Shown in pieces: positions 1 through 6,928 of a stretch of 10,195 nt of DNA. The stretch is from JAJYTL01 sp046705265 (GTDB lineage: Bacteria > Pseudomonadota > Alphaproteobacteria > Ferrovibrionales > Ferrovibrionaceae). The stretch's first letter is position 1. The number at the start of each line of letters is the position of its first letter. The notes beneath the pieces are model-generated. The model had not been told where the DNA came from. It saw only the letters and a list, made by a program, of their open reading frames with translations, and did not search any database. The position numbers and the translations under genes are program-made. Location of the stretch: positions 1 to 10,195 of the forward strand of contig JBJKQL010000005.1 of assembly GCA_046705265.1 (NCBI GenBank). Reading direction: 5' to 3'.

Positions 1-82
1 CCGTAATGGTTGCGAGTTTCCCCTATCATTCTTTTGCCCTCCACTGCACCTATGGCGTTGGGAAATGACCGGAATGGGAGGC
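1..82. other. Left flank of the IS30 element, no gene assigned
   Basis: This is the DNA outside the left inverted repeat, cut by the window edge. If the element is removed at its 2-bp GC duplication, the plus frame that starts at base 1 joins in phase with the helicase frame on the right, reading ...NDRNGR then HLEYLQ. However, that frame has a TAA at 4-6, and I cannot match the few residues confidently to the helicase family. It may be the interrupted helicase gene, decayed sequence, or unrelated DNA brought in by rearrangement. Confidence 0.3.
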
Positions 83-106
83 GGCTTCAATGGATCGGCG
101 CAACAC
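83..106 (+). repeat. IS30 left terminal inverted repeat
   Basis: Imperfect partner of 1278-1301. Shared blocks, read inward, are TTCAA, GG, TC and GCAACAC. The outer end was placed where similarity fades and where the flanking GC dinucleotide matches the right side; one or two bases of uncertainty remain. Confidence 0.75.
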
Positions 107-137
107 CTTCTAATGTGGCAGGATTGGGAGGTGGGGC

Positions 138-1289
138 ATGGAGTGGACTTCACGGATATGGTTCACGCCGCGGCAGAAGTCGGAACTGTGGGAGCGATGG
201 AAGAACGGTCACAGTGTGTCGGAGATCGCGCGGACGCTTGGCAGGAGAAACAATCGCGGCGTCCAACGTATCCTGGCTCTCAATGGCGGGATTGTTCCGG
301 TGCGCCGGCGCAGGGCTCCGGTCGCACTGAGGCTTGAGGAGCGCGAGGAGATTTCGCGCGGCATTGCGGCGGGCCAGTCGATCCGACGGATCGCCCATGG
401 CCTCGGGCGATCGCCGTCGACGGTCAGCCGGGAGATCAGACGAAACGGCGGCAGCCAGACCTACCGCGCCAACCAGGCCGACAGACGCGCCTGGGATCAG
501 CCGTTACGCCCGAAACCTTGTCGCCTGGCGCGTCATGCGCCGCTACGATGGCGTGTGGCCCAGAGGCTTGCGCGGCAATGGTCGCCGGAACAGATCGCCG
601 GCTGGCTGAAGCGGCAGTTCCCGACCGAGCCGCACATGCAGCTATCGCACGAAACGATCTATCGCAGCCTCTTCATTCAGACACGCGGCGTGCTGAAGGA
701 GGAGCTGATGGCGCAGTTGCGCACCCGGCGACACATGCGCCAGGCCAAAGGCGGCGTCACGAAAAGCGGACTGGGACGGATCGTCGATACGGTCTCCATC
801 CGCGAAAGGCCGGCCGAGGCCGAGGATCGCGCCGTACCAGGCCATTGGGAAGGAGACCTCCTCTGTGGCGCGAGTAACAGCTACATTGCAACGCTCGTCG
901 AGCGCCACTCCCGCTTTACCATGCTGCTCAAGATTCCCAGAAGTGATACGGCGACCCTGGTGGCCGCACTCACCAAACACATCGGCAGACTGCCTCAGGA
1001 ACTGCGCCGCTCCCTGACCTGGGATCGGGGGAAGGAGACCGCTGCCCACAAGAGCTTCACCAATGCCACCGATGTGCAGGTCTACTTCTGCAATCCCGGT
1101 AGTCCCTGGCAGAGCGGCACTAACGAAAATACAAACCGCCTGCTACGGCAGTACTTCCCAAGAGGAACAGACCTCTCGCACTTCTCCCAGGTTTACCTCA
1201 ACAGAATCGCCCTGCGCCTCAATCAACGTCCACGAAAGACCTTGGGATTCGATACGCCAGCTGATAGACTTCAAGCAGTGTTGCATTGA
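138..1289 (+). CDS. IS30-family DDE transposase
   Basis: This transposase catalyses cutting and joining of the element's own ends. The N-terminal part has two helix-turn-helix-like stretches: HSVSEIARTLG, and the typical IS30 segment EEISRGIAAGQSIRRIA followed by RSPSTVSREI. The catalytic core shows D240 in GHWEGDLL, D296 in LTWDRGKE and E330 in GTNENTNRLLRQYFP. The last two are separated by 33 residues, the DD(33)E signature of this family. The length of 383 residues is normal. The ATG at 138 is preceded by a good ribosome binding site, GGGAGGT at 126-132, with a 5-base spacer. The TGA lies in the right inverted repeat. The frame is intact, so the enzyme is probably functional. Confidence 0.95.
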   Translation: MEWTSRIWFTPRQKSELWERWKNGHSVSEIARTLGRRNNRGVQRILALNGGIVPVRRRRAPVALRLEEREEISRGIAAGQSIRRIAHGLGRSPSTVSREIRRNGGSQTYRANQADRRAWDQPLRPKPCRLARHAPLRWRVAQRLARQWSPEQIAGWLKRQFPTEPHMQLSHETIYRSLFIQTRGVLKEELMAQLRTRRHMRQAKGGVTKSGLGRIVDTVSIRERPAEAEDRAVPGHWEGDLLCGASNSYIATLVERHSRFTMLLKIPRSDTATLVAALTKHIGRLPQELRRSLTWDRGKETAAHKSFTNATDVQVYFCNPGSPWQSGTNENTNRLLRQYFPRGTDLSHFSQVYLNRIALRLNQRPRKTLGFDTPADRLQAVLH

Positions 1290-1301
1290 CCCGTTGAACC
1301 C
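1278..1301 (-). repeat. IS30 right terminal inverted repeat
   Basis: Reverse complement matches 83-106 at 18 of 24 positions. It overlaps the last codons and the TGA of the transposase gene. The next two bases (1302-1303, GC) repeat the two bases before the left end. Confidence 0.75.
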
Positions 1302-1818
1302 GCATCTCGAATATCTGCAAGGCCGCTTTTCGCGCTTCGTGCGCAATCTTGTCGTCCTTCGAGGCGGAATGTCGGTAGCCGAACGCAAGGTATCAGATGC
1401 CGGGCTGCGAGTGGCGGGCGATCAGGAACGGCTGGTCCTCGCGACAGGGCGTTACATCGGCGAAGGCTTTGATAATCCAAGATTGGACGCGCTGTTCTTG
1501 ACGATGCCCATTTCATGGAAGGGCACGTTGGCACAATATGTCGGTCGGCTTCACCGGCAACATGCTCGTAAAACCGAGGTTCTCGTCGTCGACTATGTCG
1601 ATGACCTCGTGCCCATACTTGCGCGGATGGCGGCAAAGCGGCGATCTGGATATCGAGCGCTCGGCTACATAGTTGAGCCGTCCGCCTCGACAACAGAATC
1701 GGTTGGACACACTCGCGAGAACCGTGACGTGCCGATCATCGATTTCGTGGACGATAGTCCCCCGGCGCTGCAGCGAAATGGAAGTAGAGACCGCATGGGG
1801 GGACAGGGATGCAGATGA
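1302..1818 (+). pseudogene. C-terminal part of SF2 helicase, cut off by IS30 (TOTE-type?)
   Basis: About 172 codons remain of what is normally a protein of many hundred residues. What is left is the second RecA-like helicase domain. LVVLRGGMS follows the motif IV area, GRYIGEGFDNPRLDALF (codons at about 1447-1497) is motif V, and QYVGRLHR (1534-1557) is motif VI. The wording of these motifs, with ISWKGTLAQYVGRLHR followed by DYVDD and GYRALGY, is that of SF2 helicases fused to an archaeo-eukaryotic primase, annotated as TOTE conflict system proteins. That assignment rests on remembered family wording. The ATPase domain with Walker A and B, and any primase domain, are missing, so this remnant cannot be an active helicase. 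The frame stays open leftward into the IS, so a chimeric product is possible but unlikely to work. The TGA abuts the ATG of the SNF2 gene, which points to an original operon. Confidence 0.8.
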
Positions 1819-4338
1819 ATGTCTCGCGGGAAACGTTTGCTGAACGGAGTCTATTCGATGAGATCCAAGCGCGGAAAGCCCAAGTCGGCGGTTAAGCCGA
1901 ATAAGGGACCCAAACTCTCACGCACTCATGCGCCCGCTGATTTGTCGCCTGCGGACTGGCAGCGCCGCTTGCGTCGCCAGTTCGGCCGCGAGCAGGCCTT
2001 CGGGCTCGAGAATCTGACAAGCGAGCCGTTCTTCTCCGAGTTCAGGGTCAGTAATCCCGTTTCGAATTCAAGCTACCGCGTGGCGATTCGAGGCTTGGGG
2101 CCGGGCGGTAACTTCTGTTCATGTCCCGACTACGCCACCAGCGAATTGGGCACCTGCAAGCACATCGAATTCACGATTGCCCAGTTGGAGAAGAAGCGCG
2201 GCGCCAAAGTGGCATTCGCGCGCGGCTACCAACCAGCATTTTCTGAGCTGTATCTGCGCAATGACGGCAAACGCCGCGTGCATTTTCGCGTCGGAACGGA
2301 TTGCCCGCCGGCGCTGAAGGCTGCCGCCGCCGGCTTGTTCGATGCCGCTCGCGACGGCATGCTTCCGGATAATCGCCTCGACGACCTCGAACCTTTCATG
2401 GCCATGACGGCGAAGTCCGGTCACGAGTTTCGCGCCTATGATGACGCGCTCGATTTCATTGCAGGAAGGCGGGACGCGGATCGGCGAGCCGCAAAGCTCA
2501 ATCAGCTGTTTCCGCAAGGTGCCGCCGATCCCAAGCTGCTGAAGCTTCTGAAGGTACCGCTCTATCCTTATCAGGCCGAGGGCGCGCTGTTCGCCGCCCG
2601 GGCCGGCCGGGCGCTGATCGGCGACGATATGGGATTGGGCAAGACCATCCAGGCGATCGCCGCGACGGAGATACTGGCGCGACATTTCGGCGTCTCAAAA
2701 GTGCTGTTAATCTGCCCGACCTCGCTCAAATACCAGTGGCAAAGCGAGATTGCGCGATTTACGGGACGAGATGGAGAGAGTGCGGCGCGCGTCATCGGGG
2801 GAGGTCGGGCGCAACGACAGAAAGATTACGCCCTCGACGACTTCTGCAAGATCACGAACTACGAAAAGCTCAAGCCCGATCTCGACCTGATCGCTGCCTG
2901 GGCGCCTGAACTCGTCATCGTCGACGAAGCGCAACGGGTCAAGAACTGGAACACCATCGCCGCGCGTGCGCTGAAACGTATTGACAGCGCCTATGCGATT
3001 GTGCTGACGGGCACGCCTCTGGAAAACAAGCTGGAAGAACTGATTTCCATCGTCCAATTCGTCGATCAGCACCGGCTGGGACCGACCTGGAAGCTGCTGC
3101 ACGAACACCAGGTTAAGGACGAGGGCGGGCGTGTCACTGGATATACCCGGCTGGAAAAGATCGGCCAGACGCTGGCGCCCATTATGATCCGCCGCCGCAG
3201 GTCCGAGGTGTTGCGCCAGCTGCCGAGCCGAACGGACCAGAACCTGCTGGTGCCGATGACCTCGATGCAGATGCTGTATCACCAGGAGAATGCCGACATG
3301 GTGGCGAAGATCGTTCACCGCTGGCGCAAAACCAGATTTCTGTCGGACAAGGATCAGCGCCGGCTGACCTGCGCGCTGCAGAACATGCGCATGTCGTGCA
3401 ACAGTACCTATCTGCTGGATCAGGAGACCGATCACGGCGTCAAGGCAGACGAGCTGGCCGCACTGTTAGACGAGCAGCTCGCCGACCCCGAAGCGAAAGC
3501 GGTGGTGTTTTCACAATGGACGCGGACCCACGACATCGTTATTCGCCGCCTCGAAGCGCGTGGCATGGGCTATGTCAGCTTCCATGGCGGCGTACCGTCG
3601 GAGAGGCGGCCGGCGCTGGTCGAGCGGTTCCGTTCCGATCCCGCTTGCCGCGTGTTCCTGTCCACCGATGCCGGCAGCACGGGCCTCAATCTGCAGCACG
3701 CTTCGACGCTGGTGAACATGGATCTGCCATGGAACCCGGCGATCCTCGAACAGCGCATTGCACGCGTTCATCGGATGGGGCAGGTTCGGCCGGTGCAGGT
3801 CATCAATTTTGTGTCAAAAGGAACCATCGAGGAGGGCATGCTTTCGGTGCTGGCGTTCAAGCGTTCATTATCGGCGGGGATTCTCGACCACGGCAGCAGC
3901 GAGATTTCGCTCGGGGGCTCGCGCCTCAACCGCTTCATGAAGGACGTGGAGAACGTCACTGGACGTATGGGCGAGGGCGAGGCCGTAACGCCAGCCGAAG
4001 AAGTGACGAACGTCGTCTCAGCCGGCGCCCCCAGAGCCGATGGTGAGGTTGACATCGGTACGGAGGGCGTGGCGGTCGCGCGGGTTCGAACGGCCGGAGC
4101 GCTGCCGCGCGATGCTGATTCTGATCCGTGGCAAGCCTTAGTTCAGGTCGGTGCGCGTTTTGTTGCCGCGCTCGCCGCCGCCAATAATCCCGAAGCTCCG
4201 GCGCATCCCTGGATCGAGCGCGACCCGACTACGGGCGTGCAAAGCCTGAAGATGCCGCTGCCGCCACCGGAAACCGCGAGGCAACTCGCCAATGCGCTTT
4301 CCGCGCTCGCAGACAGTCTGCGGAGCAGGACTACGTAA
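1819..4338 (+). CDS. SNF2-family helicase-like ATPase with SWIM zinc finger
   Basis: This is an ATP-driven double-stranded DNA translocase of the SNF2 group, 839 residues, with no membrane segment. An N-terminal SWIM finger is visible as C100-S-C102, ten residues, then C113-K-H115; it probably binds DNA or protein. The ATPase follows: GDDMGLGKT with K275 (Walker A), DEAQ at 369-372 (Walker B), TGTPLEN from 397 (motif III), STDAGSTGLNLQ (motif V) and QRIARVHRMGQ at 645-655 (motif VI). All key residues are present. The last 140 or so residues include an acidic, Ala/Val-rich linker and an ending, HPWIERDPTTGVQSLKMPLP, that I recognise only as recurring in some bacterial SNF2 proteins. Two starts are plausible: ATG 1819, which abuts the helicase stop and has AGGGA nine bases upstream, and ATG 1858, with CGGAG eight bases upstream. 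The gene is intact, but its presumed partner upstream is broken. Confidence 0.93.
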   Translation: MSRGKRLLNGVYSMRSKRGKPKSAVKPNKGPKLSRTHAPADLSPADWQRRLRRQFGREQAFGLENLTSEPFFSEFRVSNPVSNSSYRVAIRGLGPGGNFCSCPDYATSELGTCKHIEFTIAQLEKKRGAKVAFARGYQPAFSELYLRNDGKRRVHFRVGTDCPPALKAAAAGLFDAARDGMLPDNRLDDLEPFMAMTAKSGHEFRAYDDALDFIAGRRDADRRAAKLNQLFPQGAADPKLLKLLKVPLYPYQAEGALFAARAGRALIGDDMGLGKTIQAIAATEILARHFGVSKVLLICPTSLKYQWQSEIARFTGRDGESAARVIGGGRAQRQKDYALDDFCKITNYEKLKPDLDLIAAWAPELVIVDEAQRVKNWNTIAARALKRIDSAYAIVLTGTPLENKLEELISIVQFVDQHRLGPTWKLLHEHQVKDEGGRVTGYTRLEKIGQTLAPIMIRRRRSEVLRQLPSRTDQNLLVPMTSMQMLYHQENADMVAKIVHRWRKTRFLSDKDQRRLTCALQNMRMSCNSTYLLDQETDHGVKADELAALLDEQLADPEAKAVVFSQWTRTHDIVIRRLEARGMGYVSFHGGVPSERRPALVERFRSDPACRVFLSTDAGSTGLNLQHASTLVNMDLPWNPAILEQRIARVHRMGQVRPVQVINFVSKGTIEEGMLSVLAFKRSLSAGILDHGSSEISLGGSRLNRFMKDVENVTGRMGEGEAVTPAEEVTNVVSAGAPRADGEVDIGTEGVAVARVRTAGALPRDADSDPWQALVQVGARFVAALAAANNPEAPAHPWIERDPTTGVQSLKMPLPPPETARQLANALSALADSLRSRTT

Positions 4339-4504
4339 GCCGGCATGTAGGTGCCGAACCATACCTCTCGCTCATTTGCTCCGAGCCTTATTCGCTTTTT
4401 CCGTTGTTACGGGTGGGCAAGCCGATGGCGGCGTGAAAGCCTGCCCGTTATGGCTGACGGTCTTTTCTTTCGCTGGACCGATGATACCGCTGTCGCCGCA
4501 GATT

Positions 4505-4590
4505 TTGAAAATCGACCGATAGATGCCGATAGTCTCTGAAACCAAGCAAAGTTCAAATCGCCGAAATTTCTCTCTGAAATCAAGAGCGCA
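4505..4590 (+). repeat. Copy A of a diverged 86-nt intergenic repeat
   Basis: It aligns without gaps to 5820-5905 with 61 of 86 identities by hand count. It is best at the left (17 of the first 20), in the block AATTTC, and at the end GAGCGCA. Weaker similarity seems to extend about 50 nt further left, including GACGGT and TTTTC at about 4456-4466, but needs gaps. The mismatches fall evenly over the three codon positions (7, 10, 8), so a conserved protein is unlikely. It could be a MITE-like element, a dispersed repeat, or a structured RNA. Confidence 0.7.
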
Positions 4591-4640
4591 AAATTCTGAC
4601 GGATCCGGGATACGGTTCTTTTGGCTGCGCAGTAAAAATT

Positions 4641-4660
4641 TGCGCTGAGAAATCAGCGCA
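4641..4660. repeat. Perfect 8-bp hairpin with GAAA loop
   Basis: TGCGCTGA, GAAA, TCAGCGCA form an exact stem with a GNRA-type loop when read on the plus strand. On the minus strand the stem is followed by AAATTTTT, so it could act as a weak intrinsic terminator there, though no minus-strand gene ends nearby. Six bases downstream is the perfect palindrome TTCCCGGGAA (4667-4676), which might bind a dimeric protein. Function is unknown. Confidence 0.5.
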
Positions 4661-4862
4661 TTACGATTCCCGGGAACAATCGAGTGGGAGTGAGGGGGCA
4701 GGAAATCCCGGGGAGCTATGGATGCGAATGGCATAGGAAAAATAGAGGGTTACGGGATAGTTCGTCGACCATTCGCGATCCATCGTCATTAAGCGCCCAG
4801 TTTCTCCCACTGATTGATTAGACGGTAATCGGCAATCGCAGTGAGCGGACAAGCCCACTTCT

Positions 4863-5147
4863 TTGACAGTTCCTCCGACGGTTCGAGCTGAAAGTCGCGC
4901 ATTGCGATGGAGAAAGTACCGCCAGGGACTGGCGGTCGCGCCGAACAAAACGCTGTCATATGCGTGGGGTGCGCTTGGTATCGAGAGTGTCGTTACCTGG
5001 ACACTCACCACGACGAGCGCCGGAACGCGCCTGCGCATGGAGCAGTCGGGTTTCCGGCCGGATCAGCAGCAGGCCTACCAGGGTGCCAAGGGCGGGTGGC
5101 CGCGGTTCTTTGCAAATCTGGAGCTGGTCCTCATGCGCATGGATTGA
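4863..5147 (+). pseudogene. AHSA1/SRPBCC domain protein, 5'-truncated
   Basis: The C-terminal half of an AHSA1-like (SRPBCC fold, ligand-binding or stress-related) protein is clear from LAVAPNKTLSYAWGAL, ESVVTWTLT, GTRLRMEQSGF and GGWPRFFANLELVL, ending in RMD. Family members are about 150-170 residues long, whereas only about 72 residues here look homologous, beginning near base 4929. The open frame can be read from a TTG at 4863 (94 residues), but the first 22 residues do not resemble the family, and an in-frame TGA at 4842-4844 closes it upstream. The lack of an ATG start and of the front half of the fold argues for a remnant. AHSA1 genes often sit beside DUF1801 genes, as here. Confidence 0.75.
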
Positions 5148-5168
5148 AAACTAAGGCGCAGAACGGGC

Positions 5169-5579
5169 ATGAACATGACTATGAAGGCGCGAGGGTCGCA
5201 GCAAGGCAAGTCTCCTTCTCAGCTGATAGACGCAAGGATCAAAGAGCTTGGCGACTGGCGGGGCAGGATGCTCAGCCGGCTTCGTCTCTTAGTCAAGGAA
5301 GCCGATCCCGACGTCGTCGAGGAGTGGAAGTGGAGAGGGGTTCCGGTCTGGTATCACGACGGAATGATCTGCGCCGGCGAGACTTACAAGAACATCGTGA
5401 AGATGACCTTCTCCAAAGGAGCCGCCCTTGAGGATGCTTCGGGTTTCTTCAACTCCGGTCTTGACGGGAGCACAAGGCGCGCCATCGATTTCCGCGAGGG
5501 TGACAAGATTGATGAAAAGGGGCTAAAGGCGCTCGTTCGCGCCGCCGTTACCCTGAACACACCCACGGCCCAACCTTAA
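5169..5579 (+). CDS. DUF1801 domain-containing protein
   Basis: This is a complete, soluble protein of 136 residues from the DUF1801 family, whose biochemical role is not established. Family features are the opening PSQLIDARIKELGDWRG, the core VVEEWKWRGVPVWYHDG, the segment ICAGETYKNIVKMTF with KGAALEDASG, and the ending KIDEKGLKALVRAAV. Length is normal. The ATG at 5169 has AAGGCG about ten bases upstream, a modest ribosome binding site. The gap to the AHSA1 remnant is only 21 bp, so the two were probably one transcript, matching the frequent ArsR-AHSA1-DUF1801 neighbourhoods. No ArsR gene is present here. The frame is undamaged, but with its partner truncated its promoter may be lost. Confidence 0.88.
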   Translation: MNMTMKARGSQQGKSPSQLIDARIKELGDWRGRMLSRLRLLVKEADPDVVEEWKWRGVPVWYHDGMICAGETYKNIVKMTFSKGAALEDASGFFNSGLDGSTRRAIDFREGDKIDEKGLKALVRAAVTLNTPTAQP

Positions 5580-5965
5580 TCGGCTTATGCCGCAATCCTC
5601 TTCAACCTGATCGGCACCGCGGCTTCGCATGCCGGGGCTGGGGCTGTCCGTCTCGTCAAGTTGCGGGCGCTGTCGATTGTGTTGACGCCTATCCACCCCC
5701 AAACTGAGCTGTTGCACGGTGAATAAATATGTAGCCGTGTGACGCCGCAGATAGCCTCTGCGATTAGCGATGACGGTATTTTCGGTCACCGAGCGAACAG
5801 ATTTTCGCTGCGCCCTACGTTGAAAACCGACCGATCGACGCCGCTCTTCGTTGAGCCCAAGGAGATTCCAAACCGGTAAAATTTCCCTTGGCATTGGAGA
5901 GCGCAGATAGACGCGGTCGATCAGGGAAGAGGAGGCCCGCCAAGCGGGCGTGCGGGCGAGGCAGG
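5580..5965. other. Intergenic region, 386 bp, between converging genes
   Basis: DUF1801 on the plus strand and the transglycosylase on the minus strand converge here. The right portion holds copy B of the 86-nt repeat. A frame of about 48 codons directly after the DUF1801 stop (AYAAILFNLIGTA...) has no start and no resemblance I know. I see no clear terminator. Confidence 0.5.
5820..5905 (+). repeat. Copy B of the diverged 86-nt intergenic repeat
   Basis: It pairs with 4505-4590 in the same orientation, same length and without gaps. Together the two copies flank the AHSA1 remnant and DUF1801 gene as direct repeats whose starts are 1,315 bp apart. The left extension begins near GATGACGGT at about 5769. 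Confidence 0.7.
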
Positions 5966-6928
5966 CTAAATCGCCGATTTCTTCGCTTGATGGCTTGCTG
6001 TTTCGGGCGGTGCCATGCCGTCGATGATCTGGAAGGCCGAAAGCGCGAGGACCGAAAACAGCGAAAGGCCTGGCTTCGACGTGGGAAGGGCCGAACCCGC
6101 CGGGCCGAAGAAGGGCGTTGGGCCGCTGCCGGCACCGAGGCCGGGGCTGAAGGGCGTCCCGCCGCTGGCGCCACCCGAGTAACTCCCGATGCCGCTGCCC
6201 GATGCATCGGCGAGCGCGCCGGCCAAGGCCGAACCGTCCATCGTTGCCGTGCCGGCCGGCGCAAGGGCGGCGAAGAGGTTGGCCTTTTGGTCGATCTGGC
6301 TTTGAAACTGGTCGTAGATTTCGCGCAAGGTGCGGGGTGCACCGTCGGCATTGTAGAAAATCTTTGGGTTGGCCTCGGCCGCCGCCGGCAGAAGGTGGGC
6401 CGCCGTAGTCGATCCGTTGGCCGCGATTGCGTGAAGGAACTCGGTCGCGCCCTGGGGCCCAAGGAAATGCGCAAGGTAGAGATCGGTCGGCGTGACCGGG
6501 CGGCCGAGCGCGCTTCGCAGGAGTTGCTCATTGCGGCGCGCATATTCCGCGCCAAGCTCGGCCGAGATGGTTGGATTGTTGCGGAGCGCCAATATCTGTT
6601 GCTTCAGCACCGGGTCTGTAACCGTCGCCTTGCCGCTCGCGGAAATGTGGATTTCGCGCACCAACGCGCCGTAGCCGTATTTGGCGCCATAATCGTGCAT
6701 CATCTGCAGCCAAGTCGAATCAATGAACTGATAGAGCCCCTTGGCCGATGATCCCGCGGCGGCGGCATCGGGGCGGAAGCTGCTTTCCTGCGCCGCCTGG
6801 GCCATGAGATAAGAGAAATCGACGCCGGTCGCGAGGCTTGCCTGTTGAATGTCGTTCACCACCGCCCGGTCGATGCCGTAGCCGGGCGCGGCGGGGTTTC
6901 GGCTGTCGGGCGGAGCGGATGGAATCAT
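5966..6928 (-). CDS. Lytic transglycosylase (SLT, GH23-like) domain protein
   Basis: This protein probably cleaves peptidoglycan glycan strands between MurNAc and GlcNAc. The SLT domain sits near the N-terminus: AQAAQESSFRPDA, whose E48 is the likely catalytic acid, then GSSAKGLYQFIDSTWLQMM (the GLYQF motif), and later DLYLAHFLGPQGA. A Gly/Ser/Pro-rich linker follows, then a hydrophobic stretch LSLFSVLALSAFQII and a short basic tail. From ATG 6928 the product is 320 residues and starts MIPSAPPDSRN, with no signal peptide. A GTG at 6973 would add 15 residues with a weak hydrophobic patch (LLPFAIGTG) after RRR, not a convincing signal either. Export route is therefore unclear; holin-like or flagellar-type export is possible. 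lepA is divergent. Confidence 0.85.
   Translation of the reverse strand: MIPSAPPDSRNPAAPGYGIDRAVVNDIQQASLATGVDFSYLMAQAAQESSFRPDAAAAGSSAKGLYQFIDSTWLQMMHDYGAKYGYGALVREIHISASGKATVTDPVLKQQILALRNNPTISAELGAEYARRNEQLLRSALGRPVTPTDLYLAHFLGPQGATEFLHAIAANGSTTAAHLLPAAAEANPKIFYNADGAPRTLREIYDQFQSQIDQKANLFAALAPAGTATMDGSALAGALADASGSGIGSYSGGASGGTPFSPGLGAGSGPTPFFGPAGSALPTSKPGLSLFSVLALSAFQIIDGMAPPETASHQAKKSAI

Larger units (their letters stand above)
83..1301 (+). mobile_element. Complete IS30-family insertion sequence
   Basis: The element is about 1.22 kb. It is bounded by imperfect 24-bp inverted repeats at 83-106 and 1278-1301, which share 18 of 24 positions by my hand alignment, including the inner block GCAACAC. 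The bases just outside both ends are GC (81-82 and 1302-1303), which fits the 2-3 bp target duplication typical of IS30 elements. One intact transposase gene fills it, and its stop codon lies inside the right repeat. With no frameshift visible, the copy could be active. It lies directly upstream of, and in the same direction as, a decapitated helicase gene. Confidence 0.85.
4339..4862. other. Intergenic region, 524 bp, no supported gene
   Basis: The SNF2 gene ends without a clear intrinsic terminator. The short arms CGGCA and TGCCG at 4342-4357 lack a T-run. The region holds copy A of the 86-nt repeat, a perfect 8-bp hairpin and a 10-bp palindrome, listed separately. From about 4690 to 4862 I see only stop-rich sequence where the front half of the AHSA1 gene would be expected. 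Open frames on the minus strand have no family resemblance I can name. Confidence 0.6.

Noticed and set aside
1809..1895. Short frame MQMNVSRETFAERSLF... starting at ATG 1809 and overlapping the SNF2 start
   Set aside because: Only 28 codons, out of frame with both neighbours, and no family match; probably a chance frame, though a shifted end of the helicase cannot be excluded.
2707..3435. Long minus-strand open frame opposite the SNF2 gene
   Set aside because: Antisense shadow over clear helicase motifs on the plus strand.
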